A stretch of DNA of 57,617 bases from contig JAKSYS010000393.1 in the NCBI GenBank assembly GCA_022925895.1, positions 1 through 57,617 on the forward strand. The letters run 5' to 3'. Below are positions 22,596 through 33,075 of the stretch, piece after piece. Positions within the stretch are counted from its first letter, which is position 1; each line of letters starts with the position of its first letter. Source of the stretch: Fragilaria crotonensis (lineage: Eukaryota; Bacillariophyta; Fragilariophyceae; Fragilariales; Fragilariaceae). Under the pieces are notes generated by a model, which searched no databases, was not told where the DNA came from, and saw only the letters and a list, made by a program, of their open reading frames with translations. The position numbers and the translations under genes were made by a program.

Positions 22596-23830
22596 CAGGG
22601 CTGTTAAAAATAGGCGCTCAGCCGGGTTCCCGCCTATATTACCTATATTAAGGTTTGCCAACGCGCCTACTTGAACGTATGGACGGACAGACCGGATGAT
22701 CGGTTTTTGTGCATGTTGTAGCAATATCATCAAGTCCATATAGTGCAACGTCGACACATGCTTTGTATTCAATCCAGCATCAAATGTCTCCTCAACGTTG
22801 TTCTGCTTACCTAAAGGGCAATGATGCCCGATATGGCCTTAAGATTGCAAATCGTCATGCTTCAACGCGGTTGGTGATCGGACTTCAGTGTCGCTTCTGC
22901 ATTGCATTCGGTCGTGAGGAGAAGGTGGGATCCAAACGCAAGCCCGCAACCACAGTTCAAGGATGGAGTGCTCCATTCCGATATGATGATATCGAGAAAC
23001 ACCTTCGTGTACAGCATCCATCTCAGTGGGACGTGTACAATGGTCAAATGTTCATGAATTTCTCTGTGGATTGGCGACCTGGGTTGCCACATTGATGAAT
23101 GAAAGCTCGGAAAACGAGCAGAAGGGTGTATGTTACCGCTTGCAACCGAATCGATGAGATCACTGTATACCGTGATCATAACAACAATCCATGTGCAGAT
23201 CCCAATTCTCTCCCTCCAGTGCTCCCACACGAGCTTGTCAAACTCTCTGCCGCTAACTTTATTCGCAAGATTCGTCTGCATGCCTTCCGATTGGAGCACC
23301 GTTACACCGCAGCACAGATTGACATCATCACCGACGAGCACAAAATTCTACTCTATGCCTACCAATCAGAATCTGTCTTGAAGGACGAAGGGATTGATTC
23401 TCTGTCTAGCCGATCATGCTTCAAGGAGGATGGTTGGAGTTTACTTGGCTGTCGGTTGCCAAACTTGATGGAGTATTGTGGTGTTGTAGCGACCCTATTC
23501 CCTGGAACAAGTACGGTAGAGTCTGACTTCTTCTCCACCATCCTACGTTGGGAGAAGGATTGCTTCCGTAAGGGGTTGTCGGATTTTGGATTAGAAGGAG
23601 TGCTGCAAGCAAAGCAGTTTCTCTTTATTGAACAATTTGAGCCGTGATTAGATGTTAGTGACACCATTCCGACCTTTAGAATGCACCTTCTAGTAACTCC
23701 CTTTCAACGATCGTACAAGTAACACGTACAATTCATACGTGCCTATATTAAGCCTACCGTTATCCTGATCAAGCGCCTATATTAAGCTAATATAGGTAAT
23801 ATAGGCGCCCGCCTATTTTTAACAGCCCTG
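22596..23830 (+). mobile_element. 1235-bp hAT-family element
   Basis: TIRs CAGGGCTGTTAAAAATAGGC at the left and its reverse complement at the right (ends ...AACAGCCCTG), flanked by a perfect 8-bp duplication GTCATAGG (22588-22595 and 23831-23838). Subterminal copies of CCTATATTA occur at both ends (near 22630-22650 and 23745-23800). It carries a short hAT-type transposase-like frame. Confidence 0.93.
22784..23647 (+). pseudogene. hAT transposase-like protein (truncated)
   Basis: One plus-strand frame broken only by two consecutive TGA codons at 23093-23098. The first half has a BED-type zinc pattern: C-x2-C in LQCRFC, then H-x4-H in KHLRVQHP. The second half has the hAT C-terminal signature region (LFPGTSTVESDFFSTILRW, then KGLSDFGLEGVLQAKQF). 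The whole protein would be ~285 residues, far shorter than a full hAT transposase (600-800), so the central catalytic domain is missing. It is a deletion derivative or a small DNA-binding relative that could act in trans. Confidence 0.7.
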
Positions 23831-23954
23831 GTCATAGGATACAAAAGTCCTTTGAGATATGTGGGATCCGTGACTCGGTCAGTAACCATCGTTAATTATA
23901 TGTTCTTCCTTTTGAGATTGCAAGAGCCAACTATTATTTCAGAACTCATGTGAC

Positions 23955-25904
23955 ATGTGGCCCCGAACTTCAACGCTGCCTTGTGCCTTGGTTTTTTGCT
24001 CACGTTGTTGTGAGGAAATGGATGCAGATTCTGGTACAAGTACACCGGTGGAGGAGCTAGTACGCTATAATCGGATCTCAATCAAGACGAATACCATCGC
24101 CATGTTGCTGCGACCTATCAAACTGGTCTTCCTTCTTGTTCACATTCCTTGCAATGCACGTGCCATGGCAGAACCAGAAGTTCAAACAGCATCTCATTCA
24201 CGATGCTCTATCTACCTTGCGCCTTCGACAATAGAAGGAGCGGGACTGGGTGTTTTCACATCTAAGTCGATTGCGAGAGGTGCTAAGATAGGCGTCCCGG
24301 ATGTTATTGTCCCGATCATTGATCTAAGAGTGCATCATCCTAACATCTACTGGATGTTGCAGGACTACGTCTGGGATGGCATTACCATGATGGGGATGCA
24401 TCGTGAAGGTGACGATGAGCACCTTGTTGCATTCGCACCCGGCATCGATTGTTTAGTCAATTGTCATTTGGGACTCTTGAACCTCGATCGGAAATTTCCC
24501 ATCTACGACACGACACTCCCCCATCGGGACAAATACCCCTCCGCTGGATCCATGACAGCGTATTGGAACAACAGTAGTAGTTACGCCATTGTCGATGTGC
24601 CGGCAGGTGCCGAACTCTTTATACATTATGGCGATGAGTGGTTCACATCTCGAAACAATATCTTTGTCAATATACCGTTCGCAAATCACTATCACGACGC
24701 GGCCGATTTAGTGAAGAAAATCAAAAAGCTATTGCACGAGACGTTGTCGTTGTCAGAGGAGGCCCAACACGATCTATACGACATCATATTATCCCCTCAG
24801 AGTGCTATCCTTAACGCTCTTCCCCGACACGTTCATCAGATTGATATGGCGGTTAACGAAGGAATCAGGTCGGTGCTGCAGCTGAATCACGTTCGTGACA
24901 ATCTGCACGAAATGCCGGACGCGCGTTGTTTCGAAAGCATAGTTCCTGGTCAGTCCACAATCGAAGGAGCGGGGCGGGGAGGGTTTGCAGCTTGGAGCTT
25001 TCAAAAGGGTCACATAATTACTGGTTCTCCTCTGATGCATATTGTTGACAAGAAAGACCTTGAAATGTATGATCTCAGCAACCACGATGATGGGTCTACA
25101 TTGGACCCACCCGAGGTAGTGGCACATCAGATGCTCCTGAACTACTGTTGGGGTCATCCAGAGACTGACTTGATCTTGTGTCCTAATGGCGCCGGTGTAA
25201 ACCTTCTGAATCACTCCCGCGAACGCGCCAACGTCAAGATTCAGTGGGCACCCGACGGACACCTGTCGCACGATGACTCTTGGTTGAGTACAAGCGTCAA
25301 GGACATGAGCACGACGTATAAACCTCATTTAGGTTGGGACTACGTTGCCTTGAGAGATATCGAAGAAGGTGAGGAGCTCTTCATTGATTACGGCGATGAA
25401 TGGGTGACTGCTTGGGAGGATCATGTTGAAGAATGGCAAAATGCTGAAAGGCCATCTGAGTATGCAGAATATATGTCGGCGGCTGAGTGGAATGAGCTTT
25501 ATGCAGAGGCTGACATTCGAACAGTTGCTCGCAAAAGTCCATACCCAGACAATATTGAGGTGGTGTGTCATCCAAGTGTGAATGCCAACACCTACGAAGA
25601 GAGGCAACTGGAAGGCTCGATGTGGAATCTTTGGACTATTGCGGAGGATGGTGTGCCCTGCAAGGTAACGGCGAGAACATCAACTGCTGCCGGCAACACG
25701 TTTTACACAGTGAAGATGGATGCAGGGAAGAGCGTCCTTGTCCGCAAAAAGGTTATGCGTAAGATGCTCCGGTTTCGTGATGCAGAATATTCCACTGACA
25801 TGCATCTGGATGGGGTGTTTCGCAAAGAAGCAACGATACCCAACGACATGTTACCTATGGCATGGCGTAGGGAGGAAGTACGCGCCGAGCACGATGAGCT
25901 ATAA
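23955..25904 (+). CDS. Secreted or ER-targeted protein with two SET domains
   Basis: Intact single-exon frame of 649 codons. The first ATG is 13 bp after a Copia LTR; M50 at 24102 begins a classic signal peptide (MLLRPIKLVFLLVHIPCNARA), so I favour 24102 as the start (600 residues). SET domain 1 is at about residues 86-230 (STIEGAGLGVF to ELFIHYGDEW) and SET domain 2 at 325-485 (STIEGAGRGGF, NLLNHSRERANV, EELFIDYGDEW). Domain 2 keeps the Asn-His and Tyr motifs expected for S-adenosylmethionine binding and lysine methylation. Domain 1 has LVNC in place of NH, so it may be inactive. The C-terminal ~160 residues are unassigned. The substrate is unknown. The transposon stack has replaced most of its natural upstream region. 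Confidence 0.85.
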   Translation: MWPRTSTLPCALVFCSRCCEEMDADSGTSTPVEELVRYNRISIKTNTIAMLLRPIKLVFLLVHIPCNARAMAEPEVQTASHSRCSIYLAPSTIEGAGLGVFTSKSIARGAKIGVPDVIVPIIDLRVHHPNIYWMLQDYVWDGITMMGMHREGDDEHLVAFAPGIDCLVNCHLGLLNLDRKFPIYDTTLPHRDKYPSAGSMTAYWNNSSSYAIVDVPAGAELFIHYGDEWFTSRNNIFVNIPFANHYHDAADLVKKIKKLLHETLSLSEEAQHDLYDIILSPQSAILNALPRHVHQIDMAVNEGIRSVLQLNHVRDNLHEMPDARCFESIVPGQSTIEGAGRGGFAAWSFQKGHIITGSPLMHIVDKKDLEMYDLSNHDDGSTLDPPEVVAHQMLLNYCWGHPETDLILCPNGAGVNLLNHSRERANVKIQWAPDGHLSHDDSWLSTSVKDMSTTYKPHLGWDYVALRDIEEGEELFIDYGDEWVTAWEDHVEEWQNAERPSEYAEYMSAAEWNELYAEADIRTVARKSPYPDNIEVVCHPSVNANTYEERQLEGSMWNLWTIAEDGVPCKVTARTSTAAGNTFYTVKMDAGKSVLVRKKVMRKMLRFRDAEYSTDMHLDGVFRKEATIPNDMLPMAWRREEVRAEHDEL

Positions 25905-26144
25905 ACGCTAAATTTATCGATTACATTAAATTGGACGAGCTACAGCTCTTCAAGCGCACGCATCTGACTGAGTCACAATTACTGGTACTGTATGCGGTAT
26001 GCAATCCCAGCCATCATGATTGATGTGTTTCAAAATAGTTGTGAAGTCTTAGGTTCTGATGTCTTGTGCGATCACTCTTCATAGTCGTCAACTTTTCAAA
26101 GTTTTCAATTATCCCATGTACAGATCTTTTGAACTCGATTTGTC
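25905..26144. other. Intergenic, nothing recognised
   Basis: 240 bp between the SET gene and the TTAA-bounded interval. I see no frame, repeat or RNA gene. Confidence 0.5.
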
Positions 26145-26224
26145 TTAAGGCAGTGTCCGGACCAGAGGTCGACAGTCACGGGATTTCATGACTATTTTTG
26201 ATATTCAACTTGCAGCGACGCCGT

Positions 26225-26405
26225 GACTTTGCATATTTTGGAAATATGCATATTGTAAGATCTCTTGACTATGCATATTTCCTAAATATTCATATCTGAG
26301 ATTGACATAACTATGCATATTTCAGAAATATGCATATGCTGGAATGTGTTGACTATATGCATATCGGCAAAATATGCATATTTTGGTGCATATCATATGC
26401 ATATG
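26225..26405 (+). repeat. Left ATGCATAT palindrome array
   Basis: Four or so units of CTATGCATATTT(2-4 nt)AAATATGCATAT, each itself a dyad, spaced ~45-60 bp, with GACTATGCATA as the leading edge. The same units in mirrored position lie at 33598-33840. Subterminal placement is typical of transposase-binding repeats. Confidence 0.75.
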
Positions 26406-26585
26406 TACTATATGACATATGTGTTATTGACATAGTGTATTGGAGAACATGAGTTCCAGTACGACATTTACCATTTGCACGTAGTAACTCGTCTATTACT
26501 GGACGAACAGATATCCTCGAGCATCCGTGTATGATCATACGAATCCCTCTTTAGTTGAGAACATAAGATTCGTACCTGGTATCCT

Positions 26586-26610
26586 GGAGGTTCCGGAATA
26601 TCGTCTTAAC
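26586..26610 (+). repeat. Left arm of a 25-bp perfect inverted repeat
   Basis: Begins GGAGGTTCCGGAATATCG. Its exact reverse complement is at 28805-28829. Together they bracket 2.2 kb holding both TTAAGAAGA arrays; similarity stops inside the arms. Confidence 0.75.
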
Positions 26611-27009
26611 TGCATTTTTGCACTTCCGTTTAGCAGTAACGGTGCGATTGTAAGCCAACGGACCACGGACTTACGGTAATCGAAGGTCTTTTGGTATGAA
26701 AACCCTATACTAGCTAACTACCGTAGTAGAGACCTCAGGACAGTCAGCCACATCGGTGTTTATTCTGTGCATCGTGGAATGGACATATTCTGATTCGTAC
26801 GAATTTCGGTCGACTGTTTTGATAAAATGTCCGCCAGTTGATCCGACACAATATATTTTATCATTCTTCGTTTTCTTCATTCATTTAACATTTTTACTTA
26901 GCACCAAAATCTTACTTTCGGGGAAACTATCGGAATGAAAATAATGAATCGTGAATATGCGTCAGCGATAGGAATCTTGACATTCAGTTGCTTTAAGATT
27001 TTCAAAGAT

Positions 27010-27250
27010 GATTAAGAAGAATTAAGAAGACACAGAATTTATTAAGAAGAATTAAGAAGACCAGAAATTAATTAAGAAGATTTAAGAAGAATTAAGAAGA
27101 CCTGAAATTAATTAAGAAGATTTAAGAAGAATTAAGAAGACACGAAATTAATTAAGAAGATTTAAGAAGAATTAAGAAGACACGAAATTTATTAAGAAGA
27201 ATTCAGAAGAATTAAGAAGACCCTACATTTACAGGAAGAATTAAGAAGAC
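27010..27250 (+). repeat. 40-bp minisatellite with 10-bp ATTAAGAAGA sub-repeat
   Basis: About five units of roughly ATTAAGAAGATTTAAGAAGA plus ATTAAGAAGACACGAAATTA, 40-50 bp each, so AAGA recurs every 10 bp for over 200 bp. It is not in a coding frame. Confidence 0.85.
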
Positions 27251-28069
27251 TGAAAATGTCTTAGATAGTTTTACGGATGTCCGATCAGAAACAGTTCTGT
27301 GCGTAGAATAATGAGTACAAGTGTACCAGGCTCGTTTTCTTCCATGGAAGAAAGGGCATTCTACTACCAATACGGTAGCTACCGTCAGTAGCGAGTAGTT
27401 GGTTACATTTCACAAGTAGAATTGACAAAGCATTTTTATAACACCATTCAATAGTCAGTTGATGATCGATTTTTTACGACGGCGTGCTATTCACCGCCTG
27501 AATCACGATGGATCAGTAAGGATTGGGTTCTATCGGACTCCACAGTCCACACTCCACACTTCAACTGTACGTGTGCATCTACCTCCTACGGATTACTTGT
27601 ACGGAGTGGGTGTGCTGGAGTATGAATACAGTACCTGCTACTCTGAGCACTTGTTATTTAGTACAACGAGTAGTGCTGTACTACTGTAGGTTTGTCGGCT
27701 GTTGCAGTACCTGGTACTGGTACTCCAACCCACTCCGTATGCATATATGCTTAAAAACACGCACTGCTGTACTTGCGTTTCGTGTAGGTACTGTATGCAA
27801 TGTCATAATGTCGTGTTTTGCATACAAAGCACTGGCCTACGAGAACTCCGTACTCCGGTACGAATTGTGAGCATTCTTGTACTGTTGTACGCGATGAGGG
27901 TGATACTGTGTGCAGTCCGTGACAGAAAGGGCGTACGTACTGTTCGTTCCAGCCTTTTCTACCATAGGTTGCAAACTGCGCATCACCTACTGAAGTCGAA
28001 ACCGGTTGTGTCACTGAAGAATTCAGGAGAGTGACAAATGCCATGGGAGATACGAAGACTGAAAACGTC

Positions 28070-28400
28070 TTTCGAAAGTTTACAGAAGAATTAAGAAGGC
28101 TGAAATTGTCTTGAGAACGTTTAAGTAGAATGAAGAAGACTGAAAATGTCTTAAGAAAGTTTAATAAGAATTAAGAAGATCGAAAATGTCTTAAGAAAGA
28201 TTAAGAAGAATTAAGAAGATCGAAAATGTCTTAAGAAAGATTAAGAAGAATTAAGAAGATCGAAAATGTCTTAAGAAAGTTTAAGAAGATTTAAGAAGAT
28301 CGAAAATGTCTTAAGAAAGTTTAAGAAGAATTAAGAAGATCGAAAATATCTTAAGAAAGTTTAAGAAGGTCGGAAATTACTTAAGAAGATTTAAGAAGGT
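28070..28400 (+). repeat. Second TTAAGAAGA minisatellite, 40-bp unit
   Basis: Seven or eight units of TTAAGAAGAATTAAGAAGAT followed by CGAAAATGTCTTAAGAAAGT. Same word and same strand as 27010-27250 but a different spacer, 820 bp away. The intervening 27250-28070 has no convincing gene. Confidence 0.85.
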
Positions 28401-28804
28401 CCAACGAAAAATCAGAATCGATATCCAAGATTCCATTGAAAACTTCGGAGTATCTACATGTTTTCCTTGAAGCAATCCGTGAAGAATTATGGCAGTCAAT
28501 AGTTCCGATCGTGACCAATCCTGCAACTCTAATTAGATTTCTGAGCATGGGCACGCGAAACGTCTGCGACATTTCATGAGGTATATAGTATTAGTAGCAA
28601 TCTACCTTTTGTTATCATTAATAAGTACGAAGTAATATATTCAATATCGTAACGAAGGTCATTTTCAGATTTCCCAAGAGGAGTAGTACTTGAGTACTGT
28701 ACGGTATTTCAGTACTTGTGCTCGGAGTGGTTTTTTTTGCGATGGAATTCGGAATGACTGCCAATGGAAGATTGATCCTGTGTTCGATACTCCGTTATCA
28801 GACC

Positions 28805-28829
28805 GTTAAGACGATATTCCGGAACCTCC
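28805..28829 (-). repeat. Right arm of the 25-bp inverted repeat
   Basis: Exact reverse complement of 26586-26610. Just beyond it, 28850-28905 resembles 36648-36705 (shared GCTTCTA...CAATTAA..CCAAGCAGA.GTGC), a dispersed repeat. Confidence 0.7.
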
Positions 28830-29164
28830 TGAGGGAGGTCCGGTAAAATGACGTTTCTTCTCGTAGCTTCTACATGCAATTAATACCAAGCAGAGGTGCG
28901 TGGCCGGACCTTCCAGGTATGCATACTCGAGTACTCGAGTACTGGAGGAGTACTTCGTAGTTCTTAGTTCGTACTACGTACAATGCACACTGGATTGTTT
29001 TTCGTCTACGGCAACAAGGAAACACACAACTCGGAGTATCTGACTATTACTGTTGTTCATTAAACGCGCACACCCAGAAAAGTTGTAGGCATTGTGCATT
29101 GTGTGTCTCATACCGTCATACCATTACTCGGAGCTCCGAGCTTGGACTACAGCCTGTAGAGCAT

Positions 29165-29252
29165 GTCCGTGTAGCTCAGTTGGGTCTTGCGTCTTGCGGC
29201 ACGCTGAACAATGAAATGAGGATTTGTTTTGAATCAGGTTCGCATTTGTGAG
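29165..29252 (+). other. tRNA-like A-box/B-box pair (SINE head or tRNA relic)
   Basis: GTCCGTGTAGCTCAGTTGGG at 29165 matches a tRNA D-arm (RNA polymerase III A box), and AGGTTCGCAT at about 29237 resembles a B box at normal distance. The acceptor ends do not pair and no good anticodon arm forms, so it is not a working tRNA gene. Confidence 0.3.
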
Positions 29253-29745
29253 AGAAGCTGAAGAGTACCTACCGTAGGTACCTGAGCATCGAGAATTGAG
29301 ACATCCTTACTGGGTACGAGCGGAGAGCGGACAACAGACGCTACGCCGCCGGTAGCTACTACTGTATATGATTCAACTGCCTCTCCCATTTCAGTTTCTA
29401 ACACACTGCCATCATCGCATTGCAAAAGGCCATTGGCATCCCGCAGACACCATTGAACCATGTACAAGGAATGGCAGAGAGCTGGTTCTTGAGAACGAGG
29501 AAGATGTTCCTTCTGTGTGAAGAACACACAGATCTAGCCACCACTAGGGTACTTGAAGGCTGTCTACCGTATACTCTGGTTGTGGGATCAAGGTCACTAC
29601 CTCTTACTTTGTATTCAACTATCAGAGTATGCAAGGATTCAGCGGGCGACCCTTTGTCCACTCTTTTTGCCTCTAGCCTTTATCTTGGGGGCCTATTGCG
29701 GCTAGCGTTTCTTTTTCCTTTTTCCTCTCTCCTTCTTCTGTCATT

Positions 29746-30623
29746 ATGTCCGAGGATGTTGACTCCGTCCTCGATTCTATAGTGGAAGATGCCACTGGTG
29801 TTCCCTTTGTTGTGGTTGAGGGCTCTGACGAGCGGGCTGCTCTACCACTCTCACCGCCCCGGGCAGTTCGTGTACTGGGGGTTGATAGAAGTGGGATGCA
29901 AGGCACAACATCAAGTGCTGTTAGTGGAAAGATTTTTCCTTTTGTTTATGTGACTTCTTGTTCCGATTGTTCTATTTGTTTTGATCTTGTCGGGAAGGGA
30001 GGTGGTTCGTTTTGCATGAAACGTAGTTGTACTTTCAGTTCACAAGAGGACACAAAGACAGCTTTTCAAGAAGGAACAGAAGCGATGTGCTTCTTAATCT
30101 GTCGCAGCGGTGAAGAAGGGAGTACTATCATTGACGCCCAACCCAACATGGATGAGCATCGTGTTCCGGTGTAAATCAAAGAAGAATGGCAAACCATTAG
30201 GGGCTGTAGAAATTGCAGATGATGTAGACAATTTGACAGATGAAATCAAAAAGGAAGTCACATTCTTGGAGGATGCTTTGAACTCTCCATTGCAATGTCC
30301 TCCATGATTGACTGGCTATCCAGCAACAAGATCAATGTCAAAAAGCTGCACTTTCTGACAAATGGTGTGTCGCAATGCTGAGTTACGTGCATCACTGGGT
30401 TGGGTTCAATTCTTATCAAAGCTACCTCAGGATACATGAGATGATTGACAAGGTCAGTGAACAGACAGTGGAGGCACAACTTGAAAGGACCAAAGAGATC
30501 TGGCTTTCACTTCTGGAGGAGTTTGAAGCTTTCCTTAAACAGTTTCAGCAGATGGCACAATCACTTGAGCAGATCAAGGCACCAACTTCACATGGTAGCC
30601 TACTGAATCACATGCATAGGTGA
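29746..30623 (+). pseudogene. Hypothetical protein gene, frame-shifted
   Basis: Starts at ATG 29746 with an acidic, Ser/Val-rich segment (MSEDVDSVLDSIVEDATGVP), runs to 30174, then apparently continues in other frames: to 30307 (DDVDNLTDEIKKEVTFLEDA), a short piece at 30270-30370 (SMIDWLSSNKINVKKL), and 30375-30623, which ends in a helical, Gln/Glu/Leu-rich probable coiled coil (LLEEFEAFLKQFQQMAQSLE). No domain is recognised and there are no clear splice sites at the junctions. It could be a real gene with sequencing indels or a decayed one. Confidence 0.35.
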
Positions 30624-30959
30624 TTGAGTTGTGATATGACAACTCTTCGAAACTTGTAAAAGCCTCCAAAACTTCACAACAAATGAAGTCATAAACACTG
30701 CACTGACCCAACACATGACTCTTGCTTGTTTGCAGACCTTCTATCAATATGTCTCAACAATACTCTCACAGAATTGGCGCAATTAATACATTTCTGGAAA
30801 GAGGCATGAACTGCACACCACTCAATGAGTATGCAGGTATGCATGATGCTTGGTGCAGATAAGAAAAGGAGATCAAATCCACCAATCATAGTTAAGTGAC
30901 ATGACAAAGTCAAATGAAGAATCCAGCATCAATAGTAAAATGGGATTGTAATTTGACCT

Positions 30960-33075
30960 TGTTGCACACAACTACCTGAAAAAATGCAACAAGGATTAAC
31001 AGCTACTAAACTGGTTTTTGTCATGCAGTGCCACAAATGCTTGAGTCTCTGATCAGGTGCATGACAATGTTTCTATCACAGAACATTTTCCAATGAATGT
31101 GAATCCTTGGGCTTCAAACTGGGGATAAGCAACTGCCATTTTGCTTCACCTTGGACTGCAACCAAAAATTCGAACACGGAAAAGAGGGACAACTGCTCAA
31201 TGGATCTTCATCATACAGAAAAACAAATGCCTGAGCGTATTCTCAGATGCATGACAAGGATTCTATGACAGAACTGTTTGCAATGAATGTGATTCCTAGG
31301 GCTTCAAACTGGGGACAACTTTCATTTTGCCATATCTTGGGAAGTAAATGAAATTCCTGACAAGGACAGGAGTGACAACTGCTCAACCAGTTTTTGTCGT
31401 GCAGTGCCACAATTGCTTGAGTCTTTGATCAGAGGCATCAAAATGATTCTATCACACAACATTCTGTAATGAAAGTGATTCCATGGCCTTCAAACTGGGG
31501 ACAAGAAGCTGCCAATTTGCCTCACCTTGGCAAGCACCCACAATTCTGACAAGGCCAAGAGTGACAGCTGCTCAACAGCGTTTCATCTTGCAGCCTTAAA
31601 AATCCCTGAGTGTCTTGTCAGATGCATGCCAATGATTCTATCACACAACATTGTGCAATGAATGTGATTCCTTGGCCGTCAAACTGGGGACAAGTAGATG
31701 CCAATTTGCCACACCTTGGGAAGCAACCACAATTTCTGACAAGGACAAGAGTGACAGCTGCTCAACAGCTTTTCATCTTGCAGTCTTATAAATCCCTGAG
31801 TGTCTTGTTGGAGGCATGACAATGATTCTATCACACAACATTCTGCAATGAATGTGATTCCTCCGCCTTCAAACTGGGGATGACTTCCAACTTACCACAT
31901 CTTGGGCTGCAATCACAATTTTTGACAAGAACTGGAATGACAGCTGGACAATGGCTTCTCACCATGCAGTCAAACAAATTCCTGAGTGTATTGTCAAATA
32001 TATGCCAATGATTCTATCACACAACATTCTGCAATGAATGTGATTCCTTGGCCTTCAAACTGGGGACAAGCAGCTGCCAATTTGACTCACCTTGGGAAGC
32101 AACCACAATTTCTGACAAGGACACGAGTGACAGCTGCTCAACAGCTTTTCATCTTGCAGTCTTATAAATCCCTGAGTGTCTTGTTGGAGGCATGACAATG
32201 ATTCTATCACACAACATTTTGCAATGAATGTGATTCCTCTGCCTTCAAACTGGGGACAAGCAGCTGCCAATTTGCCTCACCTTGGGAAGCAACCATAGTT
32301 CCTGACAAGAAGGACAAGAGTGACAGCTGCTCAACAGCTTTTCATCTTGCAGTCTTATAAATCCATGAGTGTCTTGTCAGATGCATAACAATGATTCTAT
32401 CACACAACATTTTGCAATGAATGTGATTCCTTGGCCTTCAAACTGGGGACAAGCAGCTGCCAATTTGCCTCACCTTGGGAAGCAACCATAGTTCCTGACA
32501 AGAAGGACAAGAGGGACAGCTGCTCAACAGCTTTTCATCTTGCAGTCTTATAAATCCCTTAGTGTCTTGTTGGATGCATGACAATGATTTTATCACACAA
32601 CATTTTGCAATGAATGTGATTCCTCCGCCTTCAAACTGGGGACGCCTACCAACTAACCACATCTTCTTGCGCTGCAATCACAATTATGGACAAGAACTGG
32701 AATGGCAGCTGCATAATGGCTTCTCACCAGGCAGTCAATCAAATTCCTGAGTGTCTTGTCAGATTCATGACAATGATTCTATCACACAACATTTTGCAAT
32801 GAATGTGATTCCTTGGCCTTCAAACTGGGGACAAGCAGCTGCCAATTTGTCTCACATTGGGAAGCAACCATTATTCCTGACAAGGACAAGAGTGACAGCT
32901 GCTCAACAGCTTTTCGTTTTGCAGTCTTATAAATCCCTGAGTGTCTTGTTGGAGGCATGACAATGATTCTATCATACTACATATTGCAATGAATGTGATT
33001 CCTCTGCCTTCAAAATGGGGATATCTTCCAATTTGCTACCCCATCTTTGGCTGCAATTGCAATTTTTGACAACAA
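30960..33075 (+). repeat. Tandem ~189-bp repeat, about 11 copies
   Basis: The landmark TTCTATCACACAACAT recurs at about 31076, 31265, 31453, 31641, 31831, 32017, 32207, 32400, 32593, 32782 and 32972, a spacing of 186-193 bp. Two unit types are mixed: most have GGGGACAAGCAGCTGCCAAT, while some (near 31870, 32640 and 33010) have a variant after GGGGA. Unit ends carry CAGTCTTATAAATCCCTGAG. Sixty-nine-codon frames recur in several units but the period is not a multiple of three, so they are by-products. Confidence 0.92.

Larger units (their letters stand above)
4314..23941 (+). mobile_element. Copia-1: CoDi-like Ty1/Copia retrotransposon, host of nested insertions
   Basis: A Ty1/Copia element in the order gag, protease, integrase, RT, RNase H. 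Its own sequence is 4314-10198 and 22522-23941 minus a hAT element; the rest is inserted DNA. Removing Copia-2 (10199-22516) restores ...GAGAGGGAG followed by TGTGAC..., that is, polypurine tract directly followed by an LTR. The 3' LTR ends TTATTTCA at 23941 and the 5' LTR remnant ends TTATTTCA at 4363. The 5' LTR start and left target duplication lie beyond the MULE. The protease motif FDTDS and surrounding sequence resemble CoDi elements of diatoms. Confidence 0.88.
22522..23941 (+). repeat. 3' LTR of Copia-1, split by a hAT element
   Basis: The LTR is 22522-22595 plus 23839-23941, 177 bp after removing the hAT element and one duplication copy. It starts TGTGACATTACC directly after GGGAG and ends TTATTTCA. 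The last ~50 bp match the 5' remnant at 4314-4363. Confidence 0.88.

Noticed and set aside
31610-32960. Repeated 60-80-codon frames in the 189-bp array
   Set aside because: They recur only because the DNA repeats; the period is not a multiple of three and no codon-level conservation is evident.
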